DNA of 64,000 bases from Ralstonia pickettii (GTDB taxonomy: Bacteria; Pseudomonadota; Gammaproteobacteria; Burkholderiales; Burkholderiaceae): contig NZ_CP104381.1 of NCBI RefSeq assembly GCF_030582395.1, positions 1,364,001-1,428,000 on the forward strand, read 5' to 3'. A program made the position numbers and the translations under genes. The notes beneath the pieces were generated by a model. The model was not told the origin of the DNA. It made no database searches and saw nothing but the letters and a program-made list of their open reading frames with translations. Positions 15,691-23,213 of this stretch are shown here, in pieces; the first letter of the stretch is position 1, and every line of letters begins with the position of its first letter.

Positions 15691-16995
15691 GTGCTGTGCC
15701 ACAGAATGCCCGTAGTTCAAGCCCGTTCAACGTCGCCCATCGCCGCCTTGCCCGTGAAAACGATCCAGAAATCCGCCAAGCTCAATAACGTCTGCTATGA
15801 CATTCGCGGCCCCGTGCTCGAAAAGGCCAAGCAGATGGAAGAAGACGGCCACAAGATCATCAAGCTGAATATCGGCAACCTCGCCCCATTCGGTTTCGAT
15901 GCCCCGGAAGAGATCCAGCTGGACATGATCCGTAACCTGCCGAATTCGGCCGGCTATTCGGATTCCAAAGGCATCTTCGCGGCGCGCAAGGCGGTGATGC
16001 ACTACACGCAGGAACAGGGCATCAAGAACGTCACGCTGGACGACATCTATCTGGGCAACGGCGCGTCCGAGCTGATTTCGCTGGCCACCAACGCGCTCCT
16101 TGACGCCGGCGACGAGTTGCTGCTGCCGGCTCCCGACTATCCGCTGTGGACCGCCGTGACCAGCCTGTCGGGCGGCACGCCGGTGCACTACACCTGCGAC
16201 GAAGCCAACGGCTGGATGCCGGATCTGGACGATATTCGCGCCAAGATCACGCCCAATACCAAGGGCATCGTCGTCATCAACCCGAACAACCCGACCGGCG
16301 CGCTGTATTCGGACGAACTGCTGCTCGGCATCGTTGCCATTGCGCGCGAGCACGGCCTGGTGATCTTCGCCGATGAGGTGTACGACAAGGTTCTGTTCGA
16401 CGACAACAAGCACACCGCGATCGGCTCGCTGTCGGAGGACGTGTTGACGGTGACGTTCAACAGCCTGTCGAAGAGCTACCGCTCGTGCGGTTATCGCGCG
16501 GGCTGGATGGTCGTGTCCGGCGACAAGCGCCCGGCCAAGGATTACATCGAAGGCCTGAACATGCTGTCGTCGATGCGCCTGTGCGCCAACGTGCCGGGCC
16601 AATGGGCGATCCAGACTGCGCTGGGCGGTTACCAGAGCATCAAAGACCTGGTGGCGCCGGGCGGCCGCATGCGCCGTCAGCGCGACCTTGCGCACGAACT
16701 GATCACGGCGATCCCCGGCGTGACCTGCGTGAAGCCCAAGGCTGCGCTGTACATGTTCCCGCGTCTGGACCCGGCCGTGTACCCGATCGAAGACGATCAG
16801 ACCTTCATCCGCCAGCTGCTGGAAGAAGAGCGCGTGCTGCTGGTGCAGGGCACGGGCTTCAACTGGCACTCGCCAGACCACTTCCGCATCGTCTTCCTGC
16901 CGCACGAAGACGACCTTCGTGAAGCGATCGGCCGAATTGCGCGCTTCCTGGAGCGGTACCGTCAGCGTCACGGTACTGGCATCCGGGCCGCATAG
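15691..16995 (+). CDS. alaA: PLP-dependent alanine aminotransferase AlaA
   Basis: This fold-type I aminotransferase interconverts alanine and 2-oxoglutarate with pyruvate and glutamate. It aligns along its length with E. coli AlaA from memory: KLNNVCYDIRGPVLEKAKQ, NIGNLAPFGFDAPEEI, INPNNPTGA and the Schiff-base Lys in NSLSKSYRSCGYRAGW. LCANVPGQWAIQTALGGYQSI follows. At 434 residues from the ATG at 15691 it is longer than the 405 of AlaA. An ATG at 15706 or a GTG at 15754 (VKTIQKSAKL) would match the family N-terminus better. It precedes hom and thrC, which suggests joint amino-acid control. Confidence 0.92.
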   Translation: MLCHRMPVVQARSTSPIAALPVKTIQKSAKLNNVCYDIRGPVLEKAKQMEEDGHKIIKLNIGNLAPFGFDAPEEIQLDMIRNLPNSAGYSDSKGIFAARKAVMHYTQEQGIKNVTLDDIYLGNGASELISLATNALLDAGDELLLPAPDYPLWTAVTSLSGGTPVHYTCDEANGWMPDLDDIRAKITPNTKGIVVINPNNPTGALYSDELLLGIVAIAREHGLVIFADEVYDKVLFDDNKHTAIGSLSEDVLTVTFNSLSKSYRSCGYRAGWMVVSGDKRPAKDYIEGLNMLSSMRLCANVPGQWAIQTALGGYQSIKDLVAPGGRMRRQRDLAHELITAIPGVTCVKPKAALYMFPRLDPAVYPIEDDQTFIRQLLEEERVLLVQGTGFNWHSPDHFRIVFLPHEDDLREAIGRIARFLERYRQRHGTGIRAA

Positions 16996-17025
16996 GATCG
17001 GTCTTCCGCCAGACCAGTCACTGCG

Positions 17026-17047
17026 GGGCAGACCGAGGCGTCTGCCC
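17026..17047 (+). terminator. Weak hairpin between alaA and hom
   Basis: An 8-bp perfect stem GGGCAGAC / GTCTGCCC with a 6-base loop is followed by a broken T-rich stretch (TGTGTGTTTTC). It may reduce readthrough from alaA into hom, or act as an attenuator. Confidence 0.4.
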
Positions 17048-17095
17048 TGTGTGTTTTCTGCTTCTCCGCTTTTTCGTTTTTCTACGACACGTCTC

Positions 17096-18415
17096 ATGAA
17101 TCCCATCAAGATCGGCCTGCTCGGGCTCGGTACCGTCGGTGGCGGTACCCTCAAGGTTCTGCAACGGAACCAGGAAGAAATCCGCCGTCGCGCGGGTCGC
17201 GGCATTGAAGTCGCCATGATTGCCGTGCGCAATCTCGACAAGGCTCGTGCCATCGTGCAGGAAGCCGGTGCGACCGTGCCGGTGGTGAACGACCCGTTTG
17301 CGATTGTGGATTCGCCCGAGATCGATATCGTGGTGGAACTGATCGGCGGCTATGACCTGACGCGCGAGCTGGTGCTGCGTGCCATCGCCAACGGCAAGCA
17401 CGTTGTCACCGCCAACAAGGCGCTGCTGGCCGTGCATGGCAACGAGATCTTCAAGGCCGCGCAGGACAAGGGCGTGATGGTGGCATTCGAAGCCGCCGTG
17501 GCCGGTGGCATCCCCATCATCAAGGCGCTGCGCGAAGGGCTGACGGCCAACCGCATCGAGTGGATCGCGGGCATCATCAACGGCACCACGAACTTCATCC
17601 TGTCCGAGATGCGTGACAAGGGCCTGGATTTCGACACCGTGTTGAAGGAAGCCCAGCGCCTGGGCTACGCCGAGGCCGATCCGACCTTCGACATCGAGGG
17701 CTTTGACGCCGCGCACAAGCTCACACTCATGAGCGCCATCGCGTTTGGCGTGCCGGTGCAGTTCGACCGCGCATACGTGGAAGGCATCACCAAACTGGAA
17801 GCCGTCGACATCCGCTATGCGGAAGAACTGGGATACCGCATCAAGCTGCTGGGCATCACGCGCCGCGCCGAGGCGGGCATCGAGCTGCGCGTGCATCCGA
17901 CACTGGTGCCGGCCAAGCGCCTGATCGCCAATGTCGAAGGCGCGATGAACGCCGTGGTCGTCAACGGCGATGCTGTGGGCCCGACGCTGTACTACGGCAA
18001 GGGCGCCGGCGCCGAGCCGACCGCTTCGGCTGTCGTCGCCGATCTGGTGGACGTGACGCGCCTGCACACGGCCGACCCGGAACATCGCGTGCCGCATCTG
18101 GCGTTCCAGCCGGATGCGCTGTCCGATACTCCCGTGCTGCCGATCGACGAAGTGCGTTCGAGCTACTACCTGCGCATGCGCGTGGCCGACGAGACCGGCG
18201 TGCTGGCCGACATCACGCGCATCCTGGCCGAAGGCGGCATCTCGATCGACGCGATGCTGCAGAAGGAATCCCGCGAAGGCGAGCCGCAGACCGACATCAT
18301 CATGCTGTCGCATGTGACGGTGGAAAAACGCGTGAACGCCGCCATCGCCGCCATCGAAGCGTTGCCGACCGTGCTGTCGAAGGTCACGCGCATCCGCATG
18401 GAAGAACTGAACTAA
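17096..18415 (+). CDS. hom: Homoserine dehydrogenase
   Basis: This 439-residue cytoplasmic enzyme reduces aspartate semialdehyde to homoserine, a branch point to threonine and methionine. The N-terminal Rossmann motif is GLLGLGTVGGGTL, and the catalytic domain carries GIINGTTNFILSEM and GYAEADPTFDIEGFDAAHK. A C-terminal ACT domain (SSYYLRMRVADETGVLADITRILAEGGISIDAM) binds regulatory amino acids, probably threonine. The start at 17096 gives the canonical N-terminus. thrC follows after 15 bases, so hom-thrC is an operon. The length is typical of monofunctional bacterial Hom. Confidence 0.97.
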   Translation: MNPIKIGLLGLGTVGGGTLKVLQRNQEEIRRRAGRGIEVAMIAVRNLDKARAIVQEAGATVPVVNDPFAIVDSPEIDIVVELIGGYDLTRELVLRAIANGKHVVTANKALLAVHGNEIFKAAQDKGVMVAFEAAVAGGIPIIKALREGLTANRIEWIAGIINGTTNFILSEMRDKGLDFDTVLKEAQRLGYAEADPTFDIEGFDAAHKLTLMSAIAFGVPVQFDRAYVEGITKLEAVDIRYAEELGYRIKLLGITRRAEAGIELRVHPTLVPAKRLIANVEGAMNAVVVNGDAVGPTLYYGKGAGAEPTASAVVADLVDVTRLHTADPEHRVPHLAFQPDALSDTPVLPIDEVRSSYYLRMRVADETGVLADITRILAEGGISIDAMLQKESREGEPQTDIIMLSHVTVEKRVNAAIAAIEALPTVLSKVTRIRMEELN

Positions 18416-18430
18416 GTGCAGGACACGAGC

Positions 18431-19876
18431 ATGCAATACCGATCGACCCGCGGCCACGCAGAGCCGCAAAGTTTTTCCCGCATCTTGTTGGGCGGCCTCG
18501 CGCCGGACGGCGGCCTGTACCTGCCGGAGCAATACCCGCAGGTCAGCGTTGACGAACTGACCCGCTGGCGCGACCTGCCGTACGCCGACCTCGCGTTTGA
18601 AATCCTGCGCAAGTTCGCCACCGACATTCCCGAGGACGACCTGCGTGCGCTGACCCGCCGCACCTATACACCCGACGTCTACTGCAACGCGCGCGCTGGC
18701 GACAATACCGCCGACATCACGCCGCTGCACAAGCTGGGCGAAGAGGGCGGCACGTCGCTCTCGCTGCTGTGTCTTTCGAATGGCCCGACGCTGGCCTTCA
18801 AGGACATGGCGATGCAGCTGCTGGGCAACCTGTTCGAATACGCGCTCGACCGTGAACACGCCGAGTTGAACATCCTGGGTGCGACTTCCGGTGACACGGG
18901 CAGCGCAGCCGAATACGCGATGCGCGGCAAGCGCGGCGTGCGCGTGTTCATGCTGAGCCCGCACCGCAAGATGAGCGCGTTCCAGACTGCGCAGATGTTC
19001 AGCCTGCAAGACAAGAACATCTTCAACATCGCCATCGAAGGCGTGTTCGACGACGCGCAGGATATCGTCAAGGCGGTGTCGAACGATCTAGACTACAAGG
19101 CGCGCCAGAAGATCGGCACGGTCAATTCAATCAATTGGGCGCGCGTTGTTGCCCAGGTCGTCTACTACTTCAAGGGCTACCTGCTGGCGGCCCCGAAGAT
19201 CGGCGACAAGGTGTCGTTCTGCGTGCCGTCGGGCAACTTCGGCAATGTCTGCGCCGGCCACATCGCGCGCATGATGGGTTTGCCAATCGACAAGCTGGTC
19301 GTGGCCACCAACGAGAACGACGTGCTCGACGAGTTCTTCCGTACCGGCACGTACCGCGTGCGTTCGGCCGCCCAGACGTATCACACGTCCAGCCCCAGCA
19401 TGGACATCAGCAAGGCGTCGAACTTCGAGCGCTTCGTGTTCGACCTGCTGGATCGTGATCCGGCGCGCCTCGCCCAGCTCTTCCGCGACGTGGACGAAAA
19501 GGGCGGCTTCTCGATGACCGGCAAGCCGGAGTTCGACCGCATCGCCGAGTTCGGCTTTGTCTCGGGCCGCAGCTCGCACGACGACCGCGTCGATACGATC
19601 CGCGATGTGTTTGCCACCTACGGCACGATGATCGACACCCACACCGCCGATGGCGTGAAGGTGGCGCGCGAGAACCTGACGCCGGGCGTGCCGATGGTGG
19701 TGCTGGAAACGGCGTTGCCGGCCAAGTTCGGCGACACCATTCGCGAAGCGCTGGATCGGGAGCCGGAGCGGCCGGCTGGTTACGCCGATATCGAGTCGCT
19801 GCCGCAGCGCTTTGAAGTCATGCCGGCCGACGTTGACCGCATCAAGGGCTACATCGCCCAGCACACCGGTCTCTGA
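18431..19876 (+). CDS. thrC: Threonine synthase
   Basis: This 481-residue PLP enzyme converts O-phosphohomoserine to threonine. Family features are the N-terminal MQYRSTRGH and FSRILLGGLAPDGGLYLPEQYP. The Schiff-base lysine lies in GPTLAFKDMAMQLLG, the PLP phosphate region is GATSGDTGSAAEYA, and CVPSGNFGNVCAGHIARMMG follows. The ATG at 18431 is chosen over a GTG at 18416 because AGGACACGAGC provides a ribosome site at good distance. It completes the hom-thrC threonine branch, and the next gene starts five bases after the stop. Confidence 0.97.
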   Translation: MQYRSTRGHAEPQSFSRILLGGLAPDGGLYLPEQYPQVSVDELTRWRDLPYADLAFEILRKFATDIPEDDLRALTRRTYTPDVYCNARAGDNTADITPLHKLGEEGGTSLSLLCLSNGPTLAFKDMAMQLLGNLFEYALDREHAELNILGATSGDTGSAAEYAMRGKRGVRVFMLSPHRKMSAFQTAQMFSLQDKNIFNIAIEGVFDDAQDIVKAVSNDLDYKARQKIGTVNSINWARVVAQVVYYFKGYLLAAPKIGDKVSFCVPSGNFGNVCAGHIARMMGLPIDKLVVATNENDVLDEFFRTGTYRVRSAAQTYHTSSPSMDISKASNFERFVFDLLDRDPARLAQLFRDVDEKGGFSMTGKPEFDRIAEFGFVSGRSSHDDRVDTIRDVFATYGTMIDTHTADGVKVARENLTPGVPMVVLETALPAKFGDTIREALDREPERPAGYADIESLPQRFEVMPADVDRIKGYIAQHTGL

Positions 19877-19880
19877 AGCG

Positions 19881-20501
19881 ATGGAAGCAGCAGTGCCGGA
19901 TGACGTGGCCGGAGCATCGTTTGCGCGCTGCCTGCACGATATCCGCGCCTGCCGCGTGTGCAAGGGCGCATTGGCGCACGAGCCTCGCCCGGTGGTCGTG
20001 GCGGACCGCCGCGCCCGTGTCCTGATCATCGGACAGGCGCCCGGCCGCATCGTCCACGAAACCGGTATCCCCTGGAACGACCGTTCTGGGGACCGCCTGC
20101 GCCAGTGGCTGCAGATCTCATACGACGATTTCTATGCCGACAGGCGCATCGCCGTGGTGCCGATGGGTTTTTGCTTCCCGGGCACCAGTGCGAATGGCGA
20201 CTTGCCCCCCCGCCCGGAATGCGCACCCAGATGGCACCGGCCGCTGCTGACGGCGATGCCCGAGGTGAGGCTCGCGCTGCTGGTGGGCACGTATGCCCAG
20301 CGCAACTACCTGGACGTGCCGCGCGACTGGACCTTGACCGACGTCGTGCGCAACGGGCCTGCGCATGACGCTGACGGCCGCGTGTTGTTTCCGCTGCCGC
20401 ATCCGAGCCCGCGCAATCTGGCCTGGTTCAAACACAACCCGTGGTTTGACGCGCACATCGTGCCCGCGCTGCGGGCCGCGCTGGCCGACGCATTCGCTTG
20501 A
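19881..20501 (+). CDS. Uracil-DNA glycosylase superfamily protein
   Basis: This 206-residue protein has the uracil-DNA glycosylase fold. Motif 1 is IIGQAPGRIVHETGIPWNDRSGDRLRQWL, where the usual water-activating residue after GQAPG is not obvious. The C-terminal motif is HPSPRNLAWFKHNPWF. Two cysteines near the N-terminus (CRVCKG) resemble part of an iron-sulfur-binding motif, but four ligands are not evident. It is distinct from the second UDG-like gene at 58095. It may remove uracil from DNA or have a different base target. Spacing suggests translational coupling to thrC. Confidence 0.85.
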   Translation: MEAAVPDDVAGASFARCLHDIRACRVCKGALAHEPRPVVVADRRARVLIIGQAPGRIVHETGIPWNDRSGDRLRQWLQISYDDFYADRRIAVVPMGFCFPGTSANGDLPPRPECAPRWHRPLLTAMPEVRLALLVGTYAQRNYLDVPRDWTLTDVVRNGPAHDADGRVLFPLPHPSPRNLAWFKHNPWFDAHIVPALRAALADAFA

Positions 20502-20582
20502 TACGCCTGGGCTGATGCATGGCATCGGCCTGGAACCGATACAATCGAAATCTCCCGTTCGATTCCGCTTTCCCATTCCAGC

Positions 20583-21842
20583 ATGTCCGCCAACGATGCT
20601 CCCGCCGTCAAACCGTCCTTGCTGACGCTCGATGCGGCGCTGTCGCAACTGCTTGCCGCAGTGCGCGCCTTGCACGAGACCGAAACCGTGTCGACGTTGC
20701 ACGCCAACGGGCGCGTTCTCGCGCAGGCCGTGCGCAGCAGCTTGAACGTGCCGCCGGCCGACAACACGCAAATGGACGGATACGCTGTACGCGCCGCCGA
20801 CATCACCGCGCCGGGCACGCGCCTGAAGGTGGCGCAGCGCATTCCCGCTGGTCATGTCGGCCAGCCGCTGAATGCGGGCGAGGCGGCGCGCATCTTTACC
20901 GGCGCGCTGATTCCGCCTGGCGCCGATGCGGTCGTCATGCAGGAGCAATGCAAGGCTGACCCGGACTCGGGCACCGTCGTCATCGACCACGTACCTGAAT
21001 CGGGCGAGTGGATCCGCCGCGCCGGCGAGGACATTGCCGACGGCGCCGAGATCCTGCCGCGCGGCACGCGTCTTGGCCCGCAGCAACTTGGCCTGGCGGC
21101 TTCGGTCGGCTGCGCCAACCTGCACGTCGTGCGCCGCCCGCGCGTGGCCGTGTTCTTTACCGGCGACGAACTTGCCAAGCCCGGCGAGCCGCTCAAGCCC
21201 GGCGCCATCTACAACTCCAACCGCTTCACGCTGCGCGCGCTGCTGGAAAACCTCGGTTGCGACATCACCGATTTCGGCATCGTGCCCGACACGCTGCAAG
21301 CCACGCGCGACACGCTGCGCGAAGCGGCTGAGGCGCACGACCTCATCATCACGTCCGGTGGCGTGTCGGTGGGGGAGGAAGACCACATCAAGCCGGCGGT
21401 GGAAGCCGAAGGGCGCCTGAATCTCTGGCAGATCGCCATCAAGCCGGGCAAGCCGCTGGCCTTTGGCGAAGTGCGCCGGCCCGAAGGCATGGTGGGTGGT
21501 CCGACCGCGTTTTTCATTGGCCTGCCGGGCAACCCGGTGTCGAGCTTCGTCACCTTCCTGCTGTTCGTGCGGCCGTTCATCCTGCGCCTGCAGGGCGTGC
21601 AAGACGTGGCCCCCAAGCGCATCCCGATGCGCGCCGATTTTGCATTGCCCAAGGGCGATCGCCGCAACGAGTTTCTGCGCGCGCGCATCAACGCGGGCGG
21701 CGGGCTGGAGCTGTTCCCCAATCAAAGCTCGGGCGTGCTGACCTCCACCGTGTGGGGCGATGGCCTGATCGACAACCCGCCAAACCAGCCGATTGCGCCG
21801 GGCGATGTTGTCAGCTTCCTGCCGTTTGCAGGCCTGGTGTAA
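20583..21842 (+). CDS. moeA: Molybdopterin molybdenumtransferase MoeA
   Basis: This 419-residue enzyme inserts molybdate into adenylylated molybdopterin to form Mo-cofactor. The order of domains fits MoeA: N-terminal region with VPPADNTQMDGYAVRAAD, RIFTGALIPPGADAVVMQE, then the MPT-binding domain with TSGGVSVGEEDHIK and GLPGNPVSSFVTFLLFVRPFI. A C-terminal beta domain ends the protein. A -10-like TACAAT lies at 20540-20545, giving a leader of about 35 bases. moaD follows after six bases, so moeA-moaD-moaE form an operon. Confidence 0.96.
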   Translation: MSANDAPAVKPSLLTLDAALSQLLAAVRALHETETVSTLHANGRVLAQAVRSSLNVPPADNTQMDGYAVRAADITAPGTRLKVAQRIPAGHVGQPLNAGEAARIFTGALIPPGADAVVMQEQCKADPDSGTVVIDHVPESGEWIRRAGEDIADGAEILPRGTRLGPQQLGLAASVGCANLHVVRRPRVAVFFTGDELAKPGEPLKPGAIYNSNRFTLRALLENLGCDITDFGIVPDTLQATRDTLREAAEAHDLIITSGGVSVGEEDHIKPAVEAEGRLNLWQIAIKPGKPLAFGEVRRPEGMVGGPTAFFIGLPGNPVSSFVTFLLFVRPFILRLQGVQDVAPKRIPMRADFALPKGDRRNEFLRARINAGGGLELFPNQSSGVLTSTVWGDGLIDNPPNQPIAPGDVVSFLPFAGLV

Positions 21843-21848
21843 GGAGCG

Positions 21849-22112
21849 ATGGCCATGCAGATCGAGCTTCGTTTCTTTGCCAGCGTGCGTGAACAACTCG
21901 GAACCTCGCAGGAGCAGGTTGTGGTGCCGGAGGCCGTGCGCACCGTGGGCGATGTGCGTCGCTGGCTGGCGCAGCGCGGTCCGGTCTGGGGCGAAACCCT
22001 GGCCGAAGGTCGTGCGCTGCGCATGGCGGTGGACCACCAGATCGTGCCGGCCGATACCGCCGTGCACGACGGCTGCGAAGTGGCCTTCTTCCCGCCCGTG
22101 ACTGGCGGCTGA
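21849..22112 (+). CDS. moaD: Molybdopterin synthase small subunit MoaD
   Basis: This 87-residue beta-grasp protein carries sulfur as a C-terminal thiocarboxylate for dithiolene formation in molybdopterin. It ends with the essential Gly-Gly (FFPPVTGG). A strong AAGGAGCG precedes the ATG at 21849; a second ATG at 21855 is also possible. It works with MoaE, encoded 16 bases downstream. Confidence 0.96.
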   Translation: MAMQIELRFFASVREQLGTSQEQVVVPEAVRTVGDVRRWLAQRGPVWGETLAEGRALRMAVDHQIVPADTAVHDGCEVAFFPPVTGG

Positions 22113-22128
22113 GCGGGGGAGACCGACC

Positions 22129-22650
22129 ATGTCCGTCCGCGTTCAGGAAGCCGACTTCGACCTCGGCGCCGAGATTGCAGCGCTCCGCGCCGGCCGTCCG
22201 AACATTGGCGCGGTGGCCAGCTTCATCGGCACCGTGCGCGACATCAACGACGGCACCGGTGTGTCCGAGATGGAGCTGGAGCACTATCCCGGCATGACCG
22301 AAAAGGCGCTCGCCGGCATCGTGAGCGCGGCCATGCAGCGCTGGGAGCTGATCGACGCACTCGTCATCCACCGCGTTGGCAAGCTCAAGCCGCAAGATCA
22401 GATCGTGCTGGTGGCGGTGGCGTCCAAGCACCGCGGCGAGTCCTTTGCCGCGTGCGAATTCATCATGGATTACCTCAAGAGCGAGGCGCCGTTCTGGAAG
22501 AAGGAACAGACGCCCCAGGGCGCGCGCTGGGTCGATGCACGCGTTACGGACGACAAGGCGCTTGCCCGCTGGGGCATTGCTTCCAACAACGCCGCGACAA
22601 GCACGGCCGATCAGCCCGGCGTATCGGCGCAACCCAACGACTACGAATAA
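22129..22650 (+). CDS. moaE: Molybdopterin synthase catalytic subunit MoaE
   Basis: This 173-residue subunit converts precursor Z (cPMP) to molybdopterin using MoaD thiocarboxylate. Family motifs are GAVASFIGTVRDIN, MELEHYPGMTEKAL, HRVGKLKPQDQIVLV and the active-site lysine region FWKKEQTPQGARWV. The last 20 residues are a variable tail. GGGGAGACCGACC precedes the start. crcB follows after 15 bases. Confidence 0.97.
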   Translation: MSVRVQEADFDLGAEIAALRAGRPNIGAVASFIGTVRDINDGTGVSEMELEHYPGMTEKALAGIVSAAMQRWELIDALVIHRVGKLKPQDQIVLVAVASKHRGESFAACEFIMDYLKSEAPFWKKEQTPQGARWVDARVTDDKALARWGIASNNAATSTADQPGVSAQPNDYE

Positions 22651-22665
22651 CAAGGACGCGACCGC

Positions 22666-23046
22666 ATGAGCGGAATGGGCTTTCTGGCAGTTGGGGTGGG
22701 TGCTGCGCTGGGAGCCTGGTTGCGCTGGGCGCTCGCCGTCTTGTTGAACGCCATCAATCCGGCCTTGCCGTACGGCACGCTGGCAGCCAATCTTGTGGGT
22801 GGCTATCTGATCGGCATCGCGGTCGGATTTTTCGATACGCACGCGGGGCTGCCGCCGGAATGGCGTTTGCTGGTCATCACCGGTTTTCTGGGCGGGCTGA
22901 CGACGTTCTCGACGTTTTCCAGCGAGGTGGTCGCCAACATCCTGGCCGGCGACCACCTGATGGGCGCGCTGCACATCGTGGCGCATCTGGGCGGCTCGCT
23001 GTTCCTCACCATGCTGGGACTCTGGACGGTGCGCACGTTCAGTTGA
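22666..23046 (+). CDS. crcB: Fluoride ion channel CrcB/Fluc
   Basis: This 126-residue inner-membrane protein with four hydrophobic helices should export fluoride as a dual-topology homodimer. Characteristic features are GAALGAWLRWALA, PYGTLAANLVGGYLIGI and ITGFLGGLTTFSTFSSEV, the last carrying the central TTFSTFS motif. It is the fourth gene in the moe/moa unit, 15 bases after moaE. That leaves no room for a fluoride riboswitch, so fluoride-responsive control is unlikely here. Confidence 0.95.
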   Translation: MSGMGFLAVGVGAALGAWLRWALAVLLNAINPALPYGTLAANLVGGYLIGIAVGFFDTHAGLPPEWRLLVITGFLGGLTTFSTFSSEVVANILAGDHLMGALHIVAHLGGSLFLTMLGLWTVRTFS

Positions 23047-23123
23047 TCGCAAGGGCGGTCGCGCCAATTGAGTTGCGAATGAGAAGTTGGGTTCACATAC
23101 TGGTAGTGCCTGCGGTGGCTTAG

Positions 23124-23139
23124 GGACGTCCGGACGTCC
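23124..23139. promoter_or_regulatory. 16-bp perfect palindrome upstream of the 3HB-oligomer hydrolase
   Basis: Two tandem copies of the palindrome GGACGTCC make a perfect 16-bp palindrome. A further TAGGGACGT copy follows at 23142-23150. It lies about 75 bases before the ATG in the 167-base gap after crcB. It could be an operator for a dimeric regulator. Confidence 0.35.
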
Positions 23140-23213
23140 ACTAGGGACGTGCAGTATCGAAGGCCGCCGCGGGTTGCTTTGTGTTGTTCCAACCATAACG
23201 AGAAGGAGACGCA

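Noticed and set aside
17018..19009. 663-codon minus-strand open frame
   Set aside because: Antisense of hom and thrC, both unmistakable genes. It has no motif or ribosome site.
22650..22666. Fluoride riboswitch for crcB
   Set aside because: Only 15 bases separate moaE and crcB, so there is no room for the aptamer.
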